Shown here: in pieces, positions 46,672 to 57,716 of the stretch | How the letters are laid out: each line of letters opens with the position of its first letter | Position numbering within the stretch: the stretch's first letter is position 1 | Source of the DNA: Xiphophorus maculatus | Lineage: Eukaryota; Chordata; Actinopteri; Cyprinodontiformes; Poeciliidae | Direction of reading: 5' to 3' | DNA: 64,000 nt | Assembly (NCBI RefSeq): GCF_002775205.1 | Contig: NC_036462.1 | Span: 27,531,084 to 27,595,083, forward strand | The notes under the pieces: model-generated | The model's database searches: none | Seen by the model: only the letters and a program-made list of their open reading frames with translations | Told to the model about the DNA's origin: nothing | Position numbers and translations under genes: made by a program

Positions 46672-47152
46672 GAAAGTTGCAATATGCAACTTTCTCAAAA
46701 GTTGCATATCTTGCATGTCTTTTAAAAATAAAAGATTTTTACATATTTGTTAAAACTGTCACCATGTTGTGATAGCATGAGACAGATAATCTGTGGGGGG
46801 AAAAAATCTTAACTCCTCTACCTCCTTCTTGAGCTACTATTGCCGTCTGAAGAAATTCACAGCTTCCAATAAAAAACGACCAATCGGAGTCAGGGGGGAG
46901 GGACTTAGTGCAGTCAATCATCCCCGTTTACGCACTGCTCATTGTGCTGAGAAACAACTTACCGTTGCAGGAAAACAGTTTATCTATTGTCATTGGTGGT
47001 CATGCTAGCTAGCCTTAGCACTCACAACAGCATCTGTTCACAGATTCTCTCATAATATACTGTCCAGACATAGTCACAGTTTTAACAAATATCTACAAAA
47101 CATTTTTATATATATAAATGTATATATAAACTTTACTTGCTGCAGCTTTAAT
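46672..47152 (+). repeat. MITE-like dispersed repeat, copy 2
   Basis: This is the second copy of the repeat at 307-650, ending CTGCAGCTTTAAT (47140-47152). Its left part carries a perfect 10-bp hairpin (46672-46681 and 46685-46694, 3-nt loop) plus a third partial copy AAGTTGCATA at about 46699. The frame at 46793-47008 is repeat sequence. Confidence 0.6.
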
Positions 47153-49493
47153 AGGTTCAACAGATGAATTTTGCACTTTCGGGCTTTTGGAGGTCCGCCG
47201 TTATTTTTATGCCCGATATATTTTTATTTTTACATAAAGTCAATCACTGACTCACTGTGTTGAGGTGTTGCCCTTATACCCGTCCTCAGATGCACTTACA
47301 GTTGACACAAAAGTTGTGGATCAACTTATCAGAAGCCTACAAAGCCATGACATCATCATCTGGACTTTCTCATAGAAAGTTCTCCTGGCTCAGCGCTGTA
47401 GTCTTTTGTTGAACTGAGCCACTGAAAGAGATTTAATTTACTCTGTGTACTGTTTGTTTTTGTATTCTGTAGAAAGTATGCCTGAAGAGGTGCCTTTTTG
47501 TTTGTTTTGGTTCCTGTTAAAAGGGAGGGATTCTTTTCCACTGTCGCCACTTGCTTGTTTAATCTGTGGAATTGTTCTGAAACAAATTACTCCATACAGT
47601 AGGCTGGGCTTTTTTTGTTTTTTACCAATTGACATTAATGACCAACTGAATTTGCGCTGCATTCTGGGTTATGAATGTGATTCCATGACTTTGCTTTTTC
47701 TTGCTTGTCAAGGCAGAAACTTCAACTGACAGTGCAACAGTGGAATATAAAATATGAAAATGCAGCACCAGTTACAGCTACAAAAAGCAGGCAGCACCTA
47801 CGTTATCAGCCTACAGAGGTATGTCGTGACGCAGGCATTATTTATGCAACGTGTCTTATATGTATTAACAATAATCTGTGAGTACAATGTGGTCATAAGC
47901 AAGGACGGGTGTAGCTGTCCAGCGTACAAGCCTGATAAACTGGGTTAAATTTGAAAACACTGGATCAAGTTGGCCTTTCTATTAGCAGTTCAGGTGAGTA
48001 AAAAATATGTAATTTTCTGCTGCAGGTAGTGAGAAGCTGGAAAAAAAAATATTCAGAGGCATAAAGCTTTAAAAAAAAACCTCGAGAGCACCATGAGGGA
48101 GAGGATAAATAAGAAAAAAAATCAAGTAAAAGCATTTCTTTTACTAAGTTTTTTTTTGTTTTTTTTTTAAACTGCTCTCTCTTTTTCACATTTTGTTTGC
48201 ATAAACCTTCAACTGACGATAAACAGGAGAAGATTATTTGGTCACATTTGTCGCGTCTGCCTTTCAGCCACTTTGCACCGAATAAAGCCAGATCCATTAT
48301 TCAGGTAGACTTTCCAAATGCTAGCTTCAGGTTTGAGAGGAGAGCATCGGAGCTCTAAGTGTTGCTTCCCTGAATTATTCATCACACACATGAAATATGG
48401 AGCCGAAACAGCCGGCCGCTGAAAGGCAAGAGAGAGAAGGTGGACAGAAAGTTGTCCAGCAACAAATTGATGAGGCAAGTCAACTGAATGAGGATTAGAG
48501 GTCAGTTAATCAATCTGGCCGACTGGAATCAGTCACATACACACACACACACACGCCGGCTTTCTGCCTTCAGTGTTTTCCTCCTTAATGTTGCAATCAA
48601 AGCTCTCTGCAGCAGAACAGAGCTCCTACCACACGCTTTCATCAAGGCTTCTCCCTTTTTCTTTCTTTGCTTATCTCCACCTCCACACCGTTGCCAGCAA
48701 CGCCTCCCTGCTCAGTCGCTCCTCTTGCTGCATCTCATGTAGTTTCTCTCCATCTTCTGTACATCCATCTCTCTAGTTCTTTTTTTTCCCCTCGCCATTT
48801 TCTTGTTTTTGCAAATAGTTTCGCATCAAAAACCGCACTATGTTGGACTTTCTGGGCGCCATGTTCAACTGGCTCTGATGTCTGTGTCATTTTCAGCCTG
48901 AGGGTGAATAATAAGCAGCGGTGGAAACATCCCAGCACCATTTAATTTACAGATTGTTCCCATACGTTTAAATGATGCCCTCTAAACTTTTTCCACATTT
49001 AATCCCAAATTGTATGTATTTTATTGGGATTCTGGGTGATTAGATCCAACACTGAAGAGTTGTGTGCGCTCCGAGCAACGACATTTTGTGGACAAATTCA
49101 CAAGTGTGTCTTTGTGCAAAGACAATAAAGTAAGTCTTAAGTCTAAAACCTCCTACTTATGAAGAGGAAGGAAAATAATTCATGGATATTCTTATTATTC
49201 TACAAACAAAAATCTGGATAGATTTCAATTGGATTTGTAAATTCATATTTGTCCCTAAGTCAAATACTTTTGGTGTTTGTTCAACTTTGTTGTTGTTATA
49301 AATCACTTGGACTTTCTGCTTTCATCCTCACCTATGATCAGTTTGAATGGCTAGAGCTGTAATTAATGACCAAGAAGAAAATGTTTGTCTTTCCAAATAA
49401 ATAAATCCTTAAAATTAAAACAAGTACTTTTGGTGGCAAGTGCCCCGGGATGTGTCCCCCACCAGTTTTGCACATCTAGAGACTGAAGCCTTT
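47153..49493. other. Intergenic, no gene recognised
   Basis: An (AC)8 tract lies at about 48539-48554. Part of 48985-49140 (ttttattgggattctgggtg) resembles the mariner-type repeat sub-terminus. Frames of 60-110 codons show no family features. Confidence 0.45.
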
Positions 49494-49548
49494 GACTGTT
49501 CTTCTTCTCGGAAGAAGAACAGTCTTCTTCTGGTCATTTTAAATGACC
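49494..49548. repeat. Two adjacent perfect hairpins
   Basis: Arms 49494-49507 and 49511-49524 form a perfect 14-bp inverted repeat with a 3-nt loop. 49532-49548 is a perfect 8-bp inverted repeat around one base (GGTCATTT-T-AAATGACC). The motif GGTCATTTTAAATG recurs at 49558-49571. Confidence 0.95.
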
Positions 49549-50540
49549 ATTTACAATGGTCATTTTAAATGGAGAAGCTCCATCCCAGTGTCCAGTCTTC
49601 TGCACCTTCAACAGCTTTTCTTTCAGGATGTTGAGCTTCTCTACATGGCAAACTACAAACAGGAAGTTGTTTGACTTTCTTCTATGACTTTCTTCTTGCC
49701 CACCTGCAGTAAACACCCAACAGCTGTCCTGTTACCAGACTCTCAAACCTGATCTGCACGGTTCTTCTAGTGACTGCGTTCGCTAGTTTGCAGTTGTACC
49801 ACTCTTTTATTTTTCTTCTGTGAGATATCCAACACGTATCTCTAACCAAACTCTACTTTAAACTTCTCCACAAACTCTCTCTCCCAAGATCTCCTTGATC
49901 TCCATGATGCTAATCGCTCACTAATGTTCTCTAGTAAACCTAGTAAGACAATAAGTTGCACATGAAATTGTATCCAGGTGTTTCAAAATCAGGGGTTCTC
50001 TTTTTGCCTTGTAGTTATTCTTCTGTTGGTACATCAGATTCTGAAGCAAATAAAATGCATTGAGGTTTGTGTTTCTTAGGTACAAAGTTATGAAAAGTGG
50101 TGTGAATATTCAAGGATGTTCACATCACTAATATTTCAATGACTTAAATGGATATGAAGTAAAGAAAGCAGGAAAATAAAAAGCTGGATGGCGTAATTGT
50201 TAGCATTTTGTTGGAAACAATCATGGACATGAACAGATAGACACTAGGGGGCGGTAGAGCGCCTGCCCCCTTTTTCCCTGGACAAAATAAATCCCCTTCT
50301 GAAATCTTTTGGGGGTTTTTTTTGTTTGTTTTTACTGTGTATAGTGTGTGTGGCCCAAGGTAGCATGTATGACTATAGATATGAAATAGATATATAAGCC
50401 TTTTTTTAAAAATCTGACATTAGTAACGCAGCTGGCAGTTCCTCCCACAGACCCCTCCTCCCCCTTGATCGCCTGTCCCCCAAAATGTCTGTGCACGCCA
50501 CTGGAAGCAATTACTCGTAGTCAGCTACTTGTTGATTAAC
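49549..50540. other. Intergenic, possible dispersed repeat
   Basis: About 50235-50510 resembles a dispersed fish repeat with the ends 'actagggggcggtagagcgc' and 'gtctgtgcacgccactg'. It contains the inverted pair AGGGGGC/GCCCCCT. The assignment is tentative. No gene. Confidence 0.35.
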
Positions 50541-51300
50541 ACGGTATAAAATCCGCCAAGCCTTCAGCCACAGTAATTAGCACACATAAACCTCATATGA
50601 AAACGATTTGAAACGGCGTTTTTTAAGTTCTGTTGGTTCGCGCAGTGAGACACAAACGCATCCAAGCGACCGGGCGCGCTCTGGTGAGCGCAGCAGCGAG
50701 ATGTTTCCAGCAGCTGCAGCGGGAGGCTCCCCGAGGAGCGTGGGAGAAGCACAGCCTGTGTCAGGCACCCCACTCCCACAGACACAGCCCCGAGGTTCCC
50801 AATAAAACCCAGATTCCAATGCAAAAAAAAGATAAAATCAATAAAAAATCAATATGCGAGCAGGCTCTGTGCCGAGCGGCACGCAGAGCGATGCGCCGCT
50901 CTAGCAATGAGCACGTAAACGATGAGAAGTTGAATGCAAATGTTGAAAGCGATGTTTGCTCACGTTTTAGACACTTGAAAGCAAAAAGTCAGGACTGCGT
51001 AAAAGTTCACCAAATGCAATATGACAGAAAGAGCTTGACCACAATTATAGAATCATAAGAGGAAATCGCAGTTTTAAATGTTTTTATGAAGATTGGTTTC
51101 AACTATCACTATGCTACTTATTTTCATTTTTAAAAGAAATCGCAAACAAAGCATGAGATGTCTAGTTAGGGATGAAAATCATCTCACCTCCCGCGTCCGG
51201 ACCGCGCGCTCAGTGATGCATGTCTGCAACCTGTGGGCTGCCTGGTTCGGAGAGTTGATGTGAAGCTGGATCCCGCCTCGGTCCTGTGGTGGTGTTTTTT
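50541..51300. promoter_or_regulatory. CpG-rich segment, candidate promoter/first exon
   Basis: Dense CpG stretches occur at 50630-50750, 50860-50900 and 51185-51285 (ccgcgtccggaccgcgcgct) in otherwise CpG-poor DNA. On the plus strand a TATA-like GGTATAAAAT is at 50541-50550. On the minus strand CGCGGGAG|GTGAGATG gives a good 5' splice site at 51187. A minus-strand untranslated first exon from about 51290 to 51188 is possible; gpr22, 18.5 kb downstream on that strand and preceded by a splice acceptor, could be its partner. Not proven; the frames here are not convincing as protein. Confidence 0.35.
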
Positions 51301-52817
51301 TTTTTTTTTTCCAGCAGCAGCAGCAGCAGAACAAACAGCAGCCAAAGCGACCCAATGAGAAACAGAAGAGCTACAGCATTGTCCGCAGGAAGAGCTCAGG
51401 CTCCTGCTGGATCCTCCGAGGATTCTATCAGCATGACTTTCACTGAGGAAGAGGTTCTACACCACATCTATGTTGTTATGAAGTCCAAACCACATTTGCA
51501 ACTCATTTAGACTTAAGAGTCTGAGCTTTTATCTGGATTCTGCTCTGTGTGTTTGAACTGACTGTATCATACCAGGTTGTTTTTTTTTAAATGTTCATAA
51601 TTTAGATGTAGTGGAATAACCACAGGAGAATGAGGCCCCTGAGGTGAGCTACAGGAACAATCTCCAAAAAGGTGCACATTAACCAAGAGATTAAAATTAT
51701 TATTTTTTTAGTCCTTTTCGGAAAAGGTCATTATAAACATGAGCTCTCTTCTCAAAGTTCCTTCCTTCATAAAGCAAAAATGAAACATTAAGGCACTCTG
51801 TCCACACTCCAAAGTTAACTCCTTTATTCAGTGCTTAAAAGTTTAAAGCTATTCACCAGGAAACTATTTGAACATTTTAAGAAATCTTAAGTTGCTTCAA
51901 AGTGAAAAAGAGCGAGTTTCATCAGATAACAGGAAGGCTGAATGTATTACAACCAGAGATGAGAGTCGAGTAGATTTACCTGAGGATCCTTTCATAACAA
52001 ATGTAACACTGAGTAGTTTTACAGAACTATTTTTTTTAACTTCTGCAATGCTTAAGTATTGCTTCTCTACCAACCTCTAATTACTTTACAAGTCAAAGAA
52101 AAAGCATGTTTTAAACAAAACGCAGACACACATAGCACAGTTAATAGACTGTTATACAATCTTTTTTTCTTAAAACTACTTTTCATTCAAAAAGTTGAGA
52201 AACATGTTTAAAATTGTAAATGAAATGTCCTCTACATTAATAAAAACCCAGGAGATAATTTACACAGCATTTATTGTAATTCACACATTTACATTTAAGT
52301 ACCAATTCTTCCCCATATATATATAAAAAAAAAAAAAGAGGAAAAATTGTTTTAAAATACAGATAAGGCTGGGAAAAAAAGAAACCAGTTGGCATGAACG
52401 TGTGCCACATTTACACAAACTAATGAATCTGACATTTATCTTCAGGATGCAGACACCCAATTTTGAGAAAATCTGTCCTGCTTCATTTGCTACCTTCTTG
52501 AAAAATGTTGCTTCCCCAGTTTTATCCAGCACCCCCAACCCTCCTCCTGCTCCTCCTGCAGCTGCTGGTCGTTCCCTGTATTCCTTCGTCCTCCTCCGGT
52601 TTTCTGAGGCGGAGCTGCAGGCTGCAGCTGACAAGACGGTACGGACCGGGCGACAATTAGGGAAGCGTGGGAGAGACAGCCGAACCTGTTGCCAATTACG
52701 GTGACCATGATCTGGAACGGCGCATAAAGTCAGATTAATGGGCTCCCAGAGCGCGGCGCAACTCACTCCACAGCTCACCCAGCTCCACCATCAGGCACGG
52801 AGATAAAACAAGGTGCT
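51301..52817. other. Intergenic, no gene recognised
   Basis: It begins with a T-run and a (CAG)5 tract. A GC-richer patch at about 52.54-52.78 kb carries a 165-codon minus frame without recognisable domains; most of its C-terminal half is low-complexity translation. Confidence 0.4.
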
Positions 52818-52823
52818 TTTATT
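52818..52823 (-). promoter_or_regulatory. Likely cidec polyadenylation signal
   Basis: AATAAA on the minus strand, about 250 nt after the cidec stop codon. It is the nearest canonical signal in that direction. Confidence 0.5.
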
Positions 52824-53059
52824 TATCACGTTTCCGTGGGAACAAGTTACACACAGAAGTAAAAAAAAAAAGTGCATTCATAGAACAACTTGTCAACTAC
52901 AATATTTAGAACAAACTGTAACAGCAAAAAAAAAGAAAAAAAAAAAAAAGGTGACGTTTTAAAGGTATGACAAATCTAACCGGATCTGTTCAGTGTGTGA
53001 AATCTACACTGTGACCTAATCAAGGAGGAGATGGCATGTCTGCCTGCGACTTCAGAGCA

Positions 53060-53077
53060 TCATCATCATCATCATCA
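53060..53077 (-). repeat. (TGA)6 repeat containing the cidec stop codon
   Basis: On the minus strand the last Tyr codon is followed by six in-frame TGA triplets. The first is the stop codon and the rest start the 3' UTR. Confidence 0.9.
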
Positions 53078-56000
53078 GTAGGAGCTCTTCCCCAGCAGCA
53101 TGCTCTGAAGCTGCCGCATCCGGCTCTCCTGCGGCAGCGCCAGCCTCTTCTCGGCACGCTCCTCTTCCTCCAGCAGCTGCTCGATGTAGCAGGAGGAGCC
53201 CAGCAGGATGTGGCCTGTGGCCTGCATGGAGAAGATGGTCCATCGCAGAGCCTCCCTACGGCGCAGAGCACAGGCAGAGTGAGGAGGAGAGCAGGCAGAA
53301 ACGGTACCATAGCAGAAATACACAGCTCTGACATGCATATGCAAACATATATATATACACCATTTGGATTGGTTTGGTGCAGATTAACATGCATACAGAG
53401 CATCAACCAAAAAGGACCTGATGCAGTGGGTCGCACAAGCATTCGCACCCCTTAAACATCTCCATGTTTGTCCCATTACAGTGGTAAACTCTTAAAGGGG
53501 TTTTACCAGAAACCAAAGTAGCGGATAAGTGTGAAGCTGATGTTTCACAAATAAATCTGAAGTTCACCGTTTCATTGCATTAAGCATCCAGCTGCTTCAT
53601 CTGTTGAATTAAAATTGTGTTTCATTCAATAGATGATGAAAATTGTGTTTTCATTCCACAATTTTTGTGTTGAGAATAAGAAATTTAAGAAAAGGCACAA
53701 AGGTGTGTGTATGTGTAGACAAGGTGGACAGGGGGGATTTGTAATAACTTCTATAGCTCCTGTAGCTCACAGTGTGTGTGTGTGTGTGTGCATTTATTTG
53801 TTCTATAATTATAGAACCAGCTGACACTGCAATTACAGCTAGAAACCAGTAGAGGCGCACTTCTACCAGCATGGAGCAGGTAAAGACATTCTGTTGTCCA
53901 TTCTTGCTAAATAGCTCAAACTGTCGCAAAGTTTTGCTGGATGATGACGTGTCCTAGAAATTGTTGCGATAAATAATGTTTTGAGACCGTTTTAAATTAG
54001 TATTTTAATGGTATAGTAATGGAAGTTTTCCCTCTCAAAGACAAACTTTAACTTTGTACAGAACACTCCTGAGTGGAACTGGACATTTTGAATATAGAGA
54101 AATTAATAAAATAAAAATAAATAAATAAAGACGTAAGAAAATAAAAACTACACACGACCAAAATCAAATTAAATGGATCTAAACAAATCAATCACACCTT
54201 GAAAAAAATAAATAAATCAGAATGATACCAAGCTCATGTTAACTTGTGCAATTAAATGATGATTAATTGCATACTGTGACAGGTTCTCCAAATGCAGGAT
54301 TAAACCCATTACGACTTCCAAATCTTGGAACTAGGTCTGAACTTGGACTGGACCATTCTGACATGAATATGTTTTACTTTAAACCAGTCTATTGAAGTTC
54401 CAGCTGCATGTTTAAGATAATTGTCTGACTGGCTTTCTTTTAGTCCTCTTAGATCAACTAGCTCATCACTGCTGAAAAAAAAAGATAATTAAAAAAAGCA
54501 TCTCCACCATGTTTTGTTTTGGGGTCTGGTCCCTCGAAACACCAACCCTTTATGGTGTGGTGAAAGTTTGTCATTTCCTGGATTTTATTTAGGCGCATGA
54601 GAGTAAAGAGAGTCCAACAAAAATGTTCCACTTTTCAGATTTGAATTTGTAAATATTTTTGTCCTCTACTTTGTGCTCGTCTTCAACATAAAATCCCAAT
54701 AAACTACAGTACACTGAAAAGTGTTTGGAGTTAAAAAAAAAAAACAGCCCAAAGCCATTTTTAGCCCTGCTTCCTCAAACTGCTCTCCAAGACCTCTCAT
54801 GTCCTTTCAACAGCAGAGCGAGGGTCACATTTGACAAGTCTGCAAACCGTAATCCTCTTTGGCTGAGGCTCCGTATCAAAGCTGGAAACCAGCCGATCCA
54901 GGCAGTGGTGACATAACACCTCGGAAAATTAATCTCACTAAAATCTGACCTTTATTCTTCTGCCAGCTCACTATATTGCCACCAATAGAAAATGAGCAGA
55001 TAAATTCCTGTTTTGTCTATTTAAGGTGCAAGTAACAATGCTGGAAATTGGTGCTCAGAAAAATAATTAAAAAAAGGTCACTAAAACACATCTGGAAAGG
55101 GGGAAACTGGCTCCAAAAAAGCAACTTAAAGATTGGTTTGCGGTTTGTAGATGTCGAGTCAATAATTTTTTTTAAACAAGCCCAGATTTTATATAGACTC
55201 AGTTTGACAGGAGTTCATTTCAAAAGGTCAAATCCTTAAATGGGACACAGCAGCCTAGTTTGTCTTTATGTTACTAAAGTAAAATATTAGACAGCAGTTC
55301 TGAAAAGGCCTCAGAGAGAACATCCCATGTTTTGAGCTCATGAAGCGCCATTGAATCCATCTGTTAAAACTAGAAAATGGCACAAGAAATGCAACTTCCT
55401 GTTTCAGTTTGCCACATAGGAAGCACAGGAATCATGCGGATGAAGCCCTTTGGCACGATTAGATTTGAGAGTATACTCCAAACTAACGCTATGTTGCAAT
55501 CTGTACACCATTCTTATGGTGAAGCAGGGCGATGGCAGCGTCATGGTGTGGAGCTTAATCACTGCAACGCCATTTAATTTTGACCAATCCGCGTAGAATA
55601 GGTTAGACTTTTGAGACGTTCCATCGGATTTGGGTAAACTGCGTTTACACTCCATGCTAACTTGAATGACGGATTCATGTTTTGCACTTTGACAATTCAG
55701 AAGATGATTTTATTTGTATTAAGGGCACCATTTCAAAAAAGGCCTTTAAAAAAAAAAGTTATTTGCACTATAATTATCAACGGTGCAAAAAATCCAGTCT
55801 TTTTTTGAGAAGATTATATAGAGCAATTTCAACTTTTTTGTAAACTCACATTATAGATTTTACAAAAAAAGGTTTACGTTATAGAAAACCTAAACCTTAC
55901 ACAAATTTTTTTATTTTTTTTAACTGACAACTTAAAAAAAAAAAAAAAAAGAAAAGTGCTGCAGTTATTGGTAATTTTATGCTCTGACAATCACAAAGAG

Positions 56001-56907
56001 ACATGGCAACATCCTGGAAGGACTGACTAGGAGCTCCTAACGAAACCCTCGTCAGCCAATCACCTAGCATCACCCATGTGTCAAACGAACTGACCTCCAT
56101 GCTTTCTTATAAATGAACTGCTAGATAGTTTGCCAAGGAGAAATCCTGGTGTTGCCTGCATTATTCAAATAAACTAAAATCTCTGATATACGTTTAAGAC
56201 TCTTACTCACTTGAGCATCTTTTTGGCTGCGTAGCATCGCAGGTCGTAGGACACAGTGTAAGCGCCGTAGAGCGTCGCTTTCACATTAAGGCAGCCAATG
56301 AAATCCTTGGGGTTGTTTTTGTATAGGTCGAAGGTCAGTTTGGCCACATCTGTGCGGCGCTTCTGTAGGCACTCGATGGTCTGAAGTCTGGAGGGGCTGT
56401 TCTGTGAGGAGGAGAGGAGACATAAGACACATTGATTGGAAGAGCATGTTGTTGGCAATCCAGTAAATATTCATAAAGAGGAATTCAACCTTTCCCTTTA
56501 ATTAATTTATATTATGAATACACCTTATATTGATTATATCAGTTTAAAGGGCAAACCACATAATTAAAATTGTTTTTATTCTTTAGGTTAGATATCTAAC
56601 ATGCACTGGATCCCAACGCCTGACATTTCCCTACCAAATAAACAAGTGGCATTTTGAGGCATGGACAGACTGCTGAAGAGTGCCATCTAGTGTCCGTTAC
56701 AGTGAACAAGAGCCTTACAGGATGTAGACTCCACTTTTGCCCCTTCTCCAGAACCATCAGAACCGTGTTCTCCGGCAGCGTTTGGAAGAACTCCTCGGTT
56801 TCCACGCCAGTGCCGTCCTCGTCCAGAACCAAGGCGCTGACACACTGCAGACTGAAAGAGTCGCTGACCTGGAGCCAGCAAAGAAAAGCAAAGACAGTCA
56901 GCACAGT

Positions 56908-56967
<60 letters not shown>

Positions 56968-57700
56968 AGACTTTATAAATATGCTAAAAATGTACAGCAA
57001 AACTAAATTTAGATGCATCACATGACATTAAAATCCAGGTGGTCTTCTTTGAGAGAGAGTCTGACAAGTACAAACCTATCAAGACAGACGCTTAAACCAG
57101 AAGTGAAATGGAAGCGTTTAGGATAGAAATGCAACAATTTGAAAGATTTGGACAGATATCTGATATTAGTATCGCCATTTAAATGCCGATAAACAATATA
57201 CTGTAAAGATTTCTACCCTGATAACATGAAAATACAACCACATGACTGACATTGATTCTCTGTTTCAGTTAAACACCCAACAGTCTTGATCTGAATCACC
57301 ATCATATGACCAAGCAAATCCCCCATGGACTCTACCATTAACTCAGGCTATCCTTGCCACTGCTAAGTCTTCAGCTTACATTTAGCTTGTCTATCTTCTC
57401 ACCTTACTCATCAGGTCTAGAAGCGTCTCTGCCATAATTCCTTTCTTCACGCTGCGGTCCGCATTCGTTACCCTAAAGGGTTTTGGTCGAAGCGTTCGAC
57501 CCGAAAGCAGCTGGGTGGTCATGGAGGCGCTGGCCGAGACGCTGGACGTCACAACCCTGAAAAAGAAACCAAATGGTTTGAGTGAAAACCTGCTGCTTCA
57601 ACTTAGCAATGCCTTGATCATGCAGGCTAATGGAGGGTAGGCCTTACTTTGACAGGGAGGATGGAGTCAGAAGACTGAGAGACTTCATGGCATAATCCAT
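53075..57700 (-). CDS. cidec: Cell death-inducing DFFA-like effector c (FSP27)
   Basis: Lipid-droplet surface protein; CIDE proteins gather at droplet contacts and drive lipid transfer and droplet growth. Five coding exons on the minus strand are 57700-57648, 57556-57403, 56868-56719, 56401-56211 and 53255-53075; all junctions are GT-AG and phases fit, giving 242 residues (human CIDEC 238). The start MDYAMKSLSLL resembles the CIDEC N-terminus. The CIDE-N domain is about residues 43-116 (KPFRVTNADRSVKKGIMA, LVLDEDGTGVETEEFF, MVLEKGQKW). The CIDE-C domain is about 137-210 (DVAKLTFDLYKNNPKDFIG, CLNVKAT, ALRWTIFSMQATGHILLG). KEALRW and SMQATGH favour CIDEC over CIDEA or CIDEB. The last 30 residues are charged and diverge from mammals. 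The 3-kb last intron holds transposon debris. An acceptor 16 nt upstream of the ATG (57717) implies a separate untranslated first exon near 59.2 kb. Confidence 0.95.
53424..53560. mobile_element. Mariner-type repeat fragment in cidec intron
   Basis: CAGTGGGTCGCACAAGCATT followed by CGCACCCCTTAAACATC resembles the CAGTGGTTCGCAAAAGTATT terminal repeat of fish Tc1/mariner families. Only one end is visible. Confidence 0.45.
53772..53790 (+). repeat. (GT)n microsatellite in cidec intron
   Basis: Uninterrupted GT dinucleotides. Confidence 0.95.
54290..54720. mobile_element. Mariner-type repeat fragment in cidec intron
   Basis: Blocks such as 'ctgaacttggactggaccat', 'tctgacatgaatatgtttta', 'catctccaccatgttttgtt' and 'acataaaatcccaataaact' match the interior and sub-terminus of the same family as 21652-22415. 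No frame is intact. Confidence 0.55.
55490..55560 (+). pseudogene. Tc1 transposase relic in cidec intron
   Basis: A short plus-strand block at 55516-55551 encodes MVKQGDGSVMVW, matching the Tc1-family motif in which a Val-Lys-His-Gly-Gly-Gly-Ser stretch precedes a hydrophobic-Trp pair. It is the only recognisable remnant, and the surrounding frame is broken. Confidence 0.5.
56913..56964 (+). repeat. (AT)26 microsatellite in cidec intron
   Basis: Uninterrupted AT dinucleotides, 45 nt outside the acceptor of the CIDE-N exon, where the polypyrimidine and branch region lies on the minus strand. Confidence 0.95.
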
Positions 57701-57716
57701 GTGAGCGGATGCAGAC

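Noticed and set aside
51312-51450. Polypyrimidine tract followed by CAG and a Gln-rich open frame, resembling an acceptor plus exon
   Set aside because: Only about 44 codons, no donor, no family features; a T-run next to a CAG repeat imitates an acceptor.
52281-52778. 165-codon minus-strand frame
   Set aside because: No recognisable domain; the C-terminal third is translation of A/T-rich low-complexity DNA, and no splice sites connect it to cidec.
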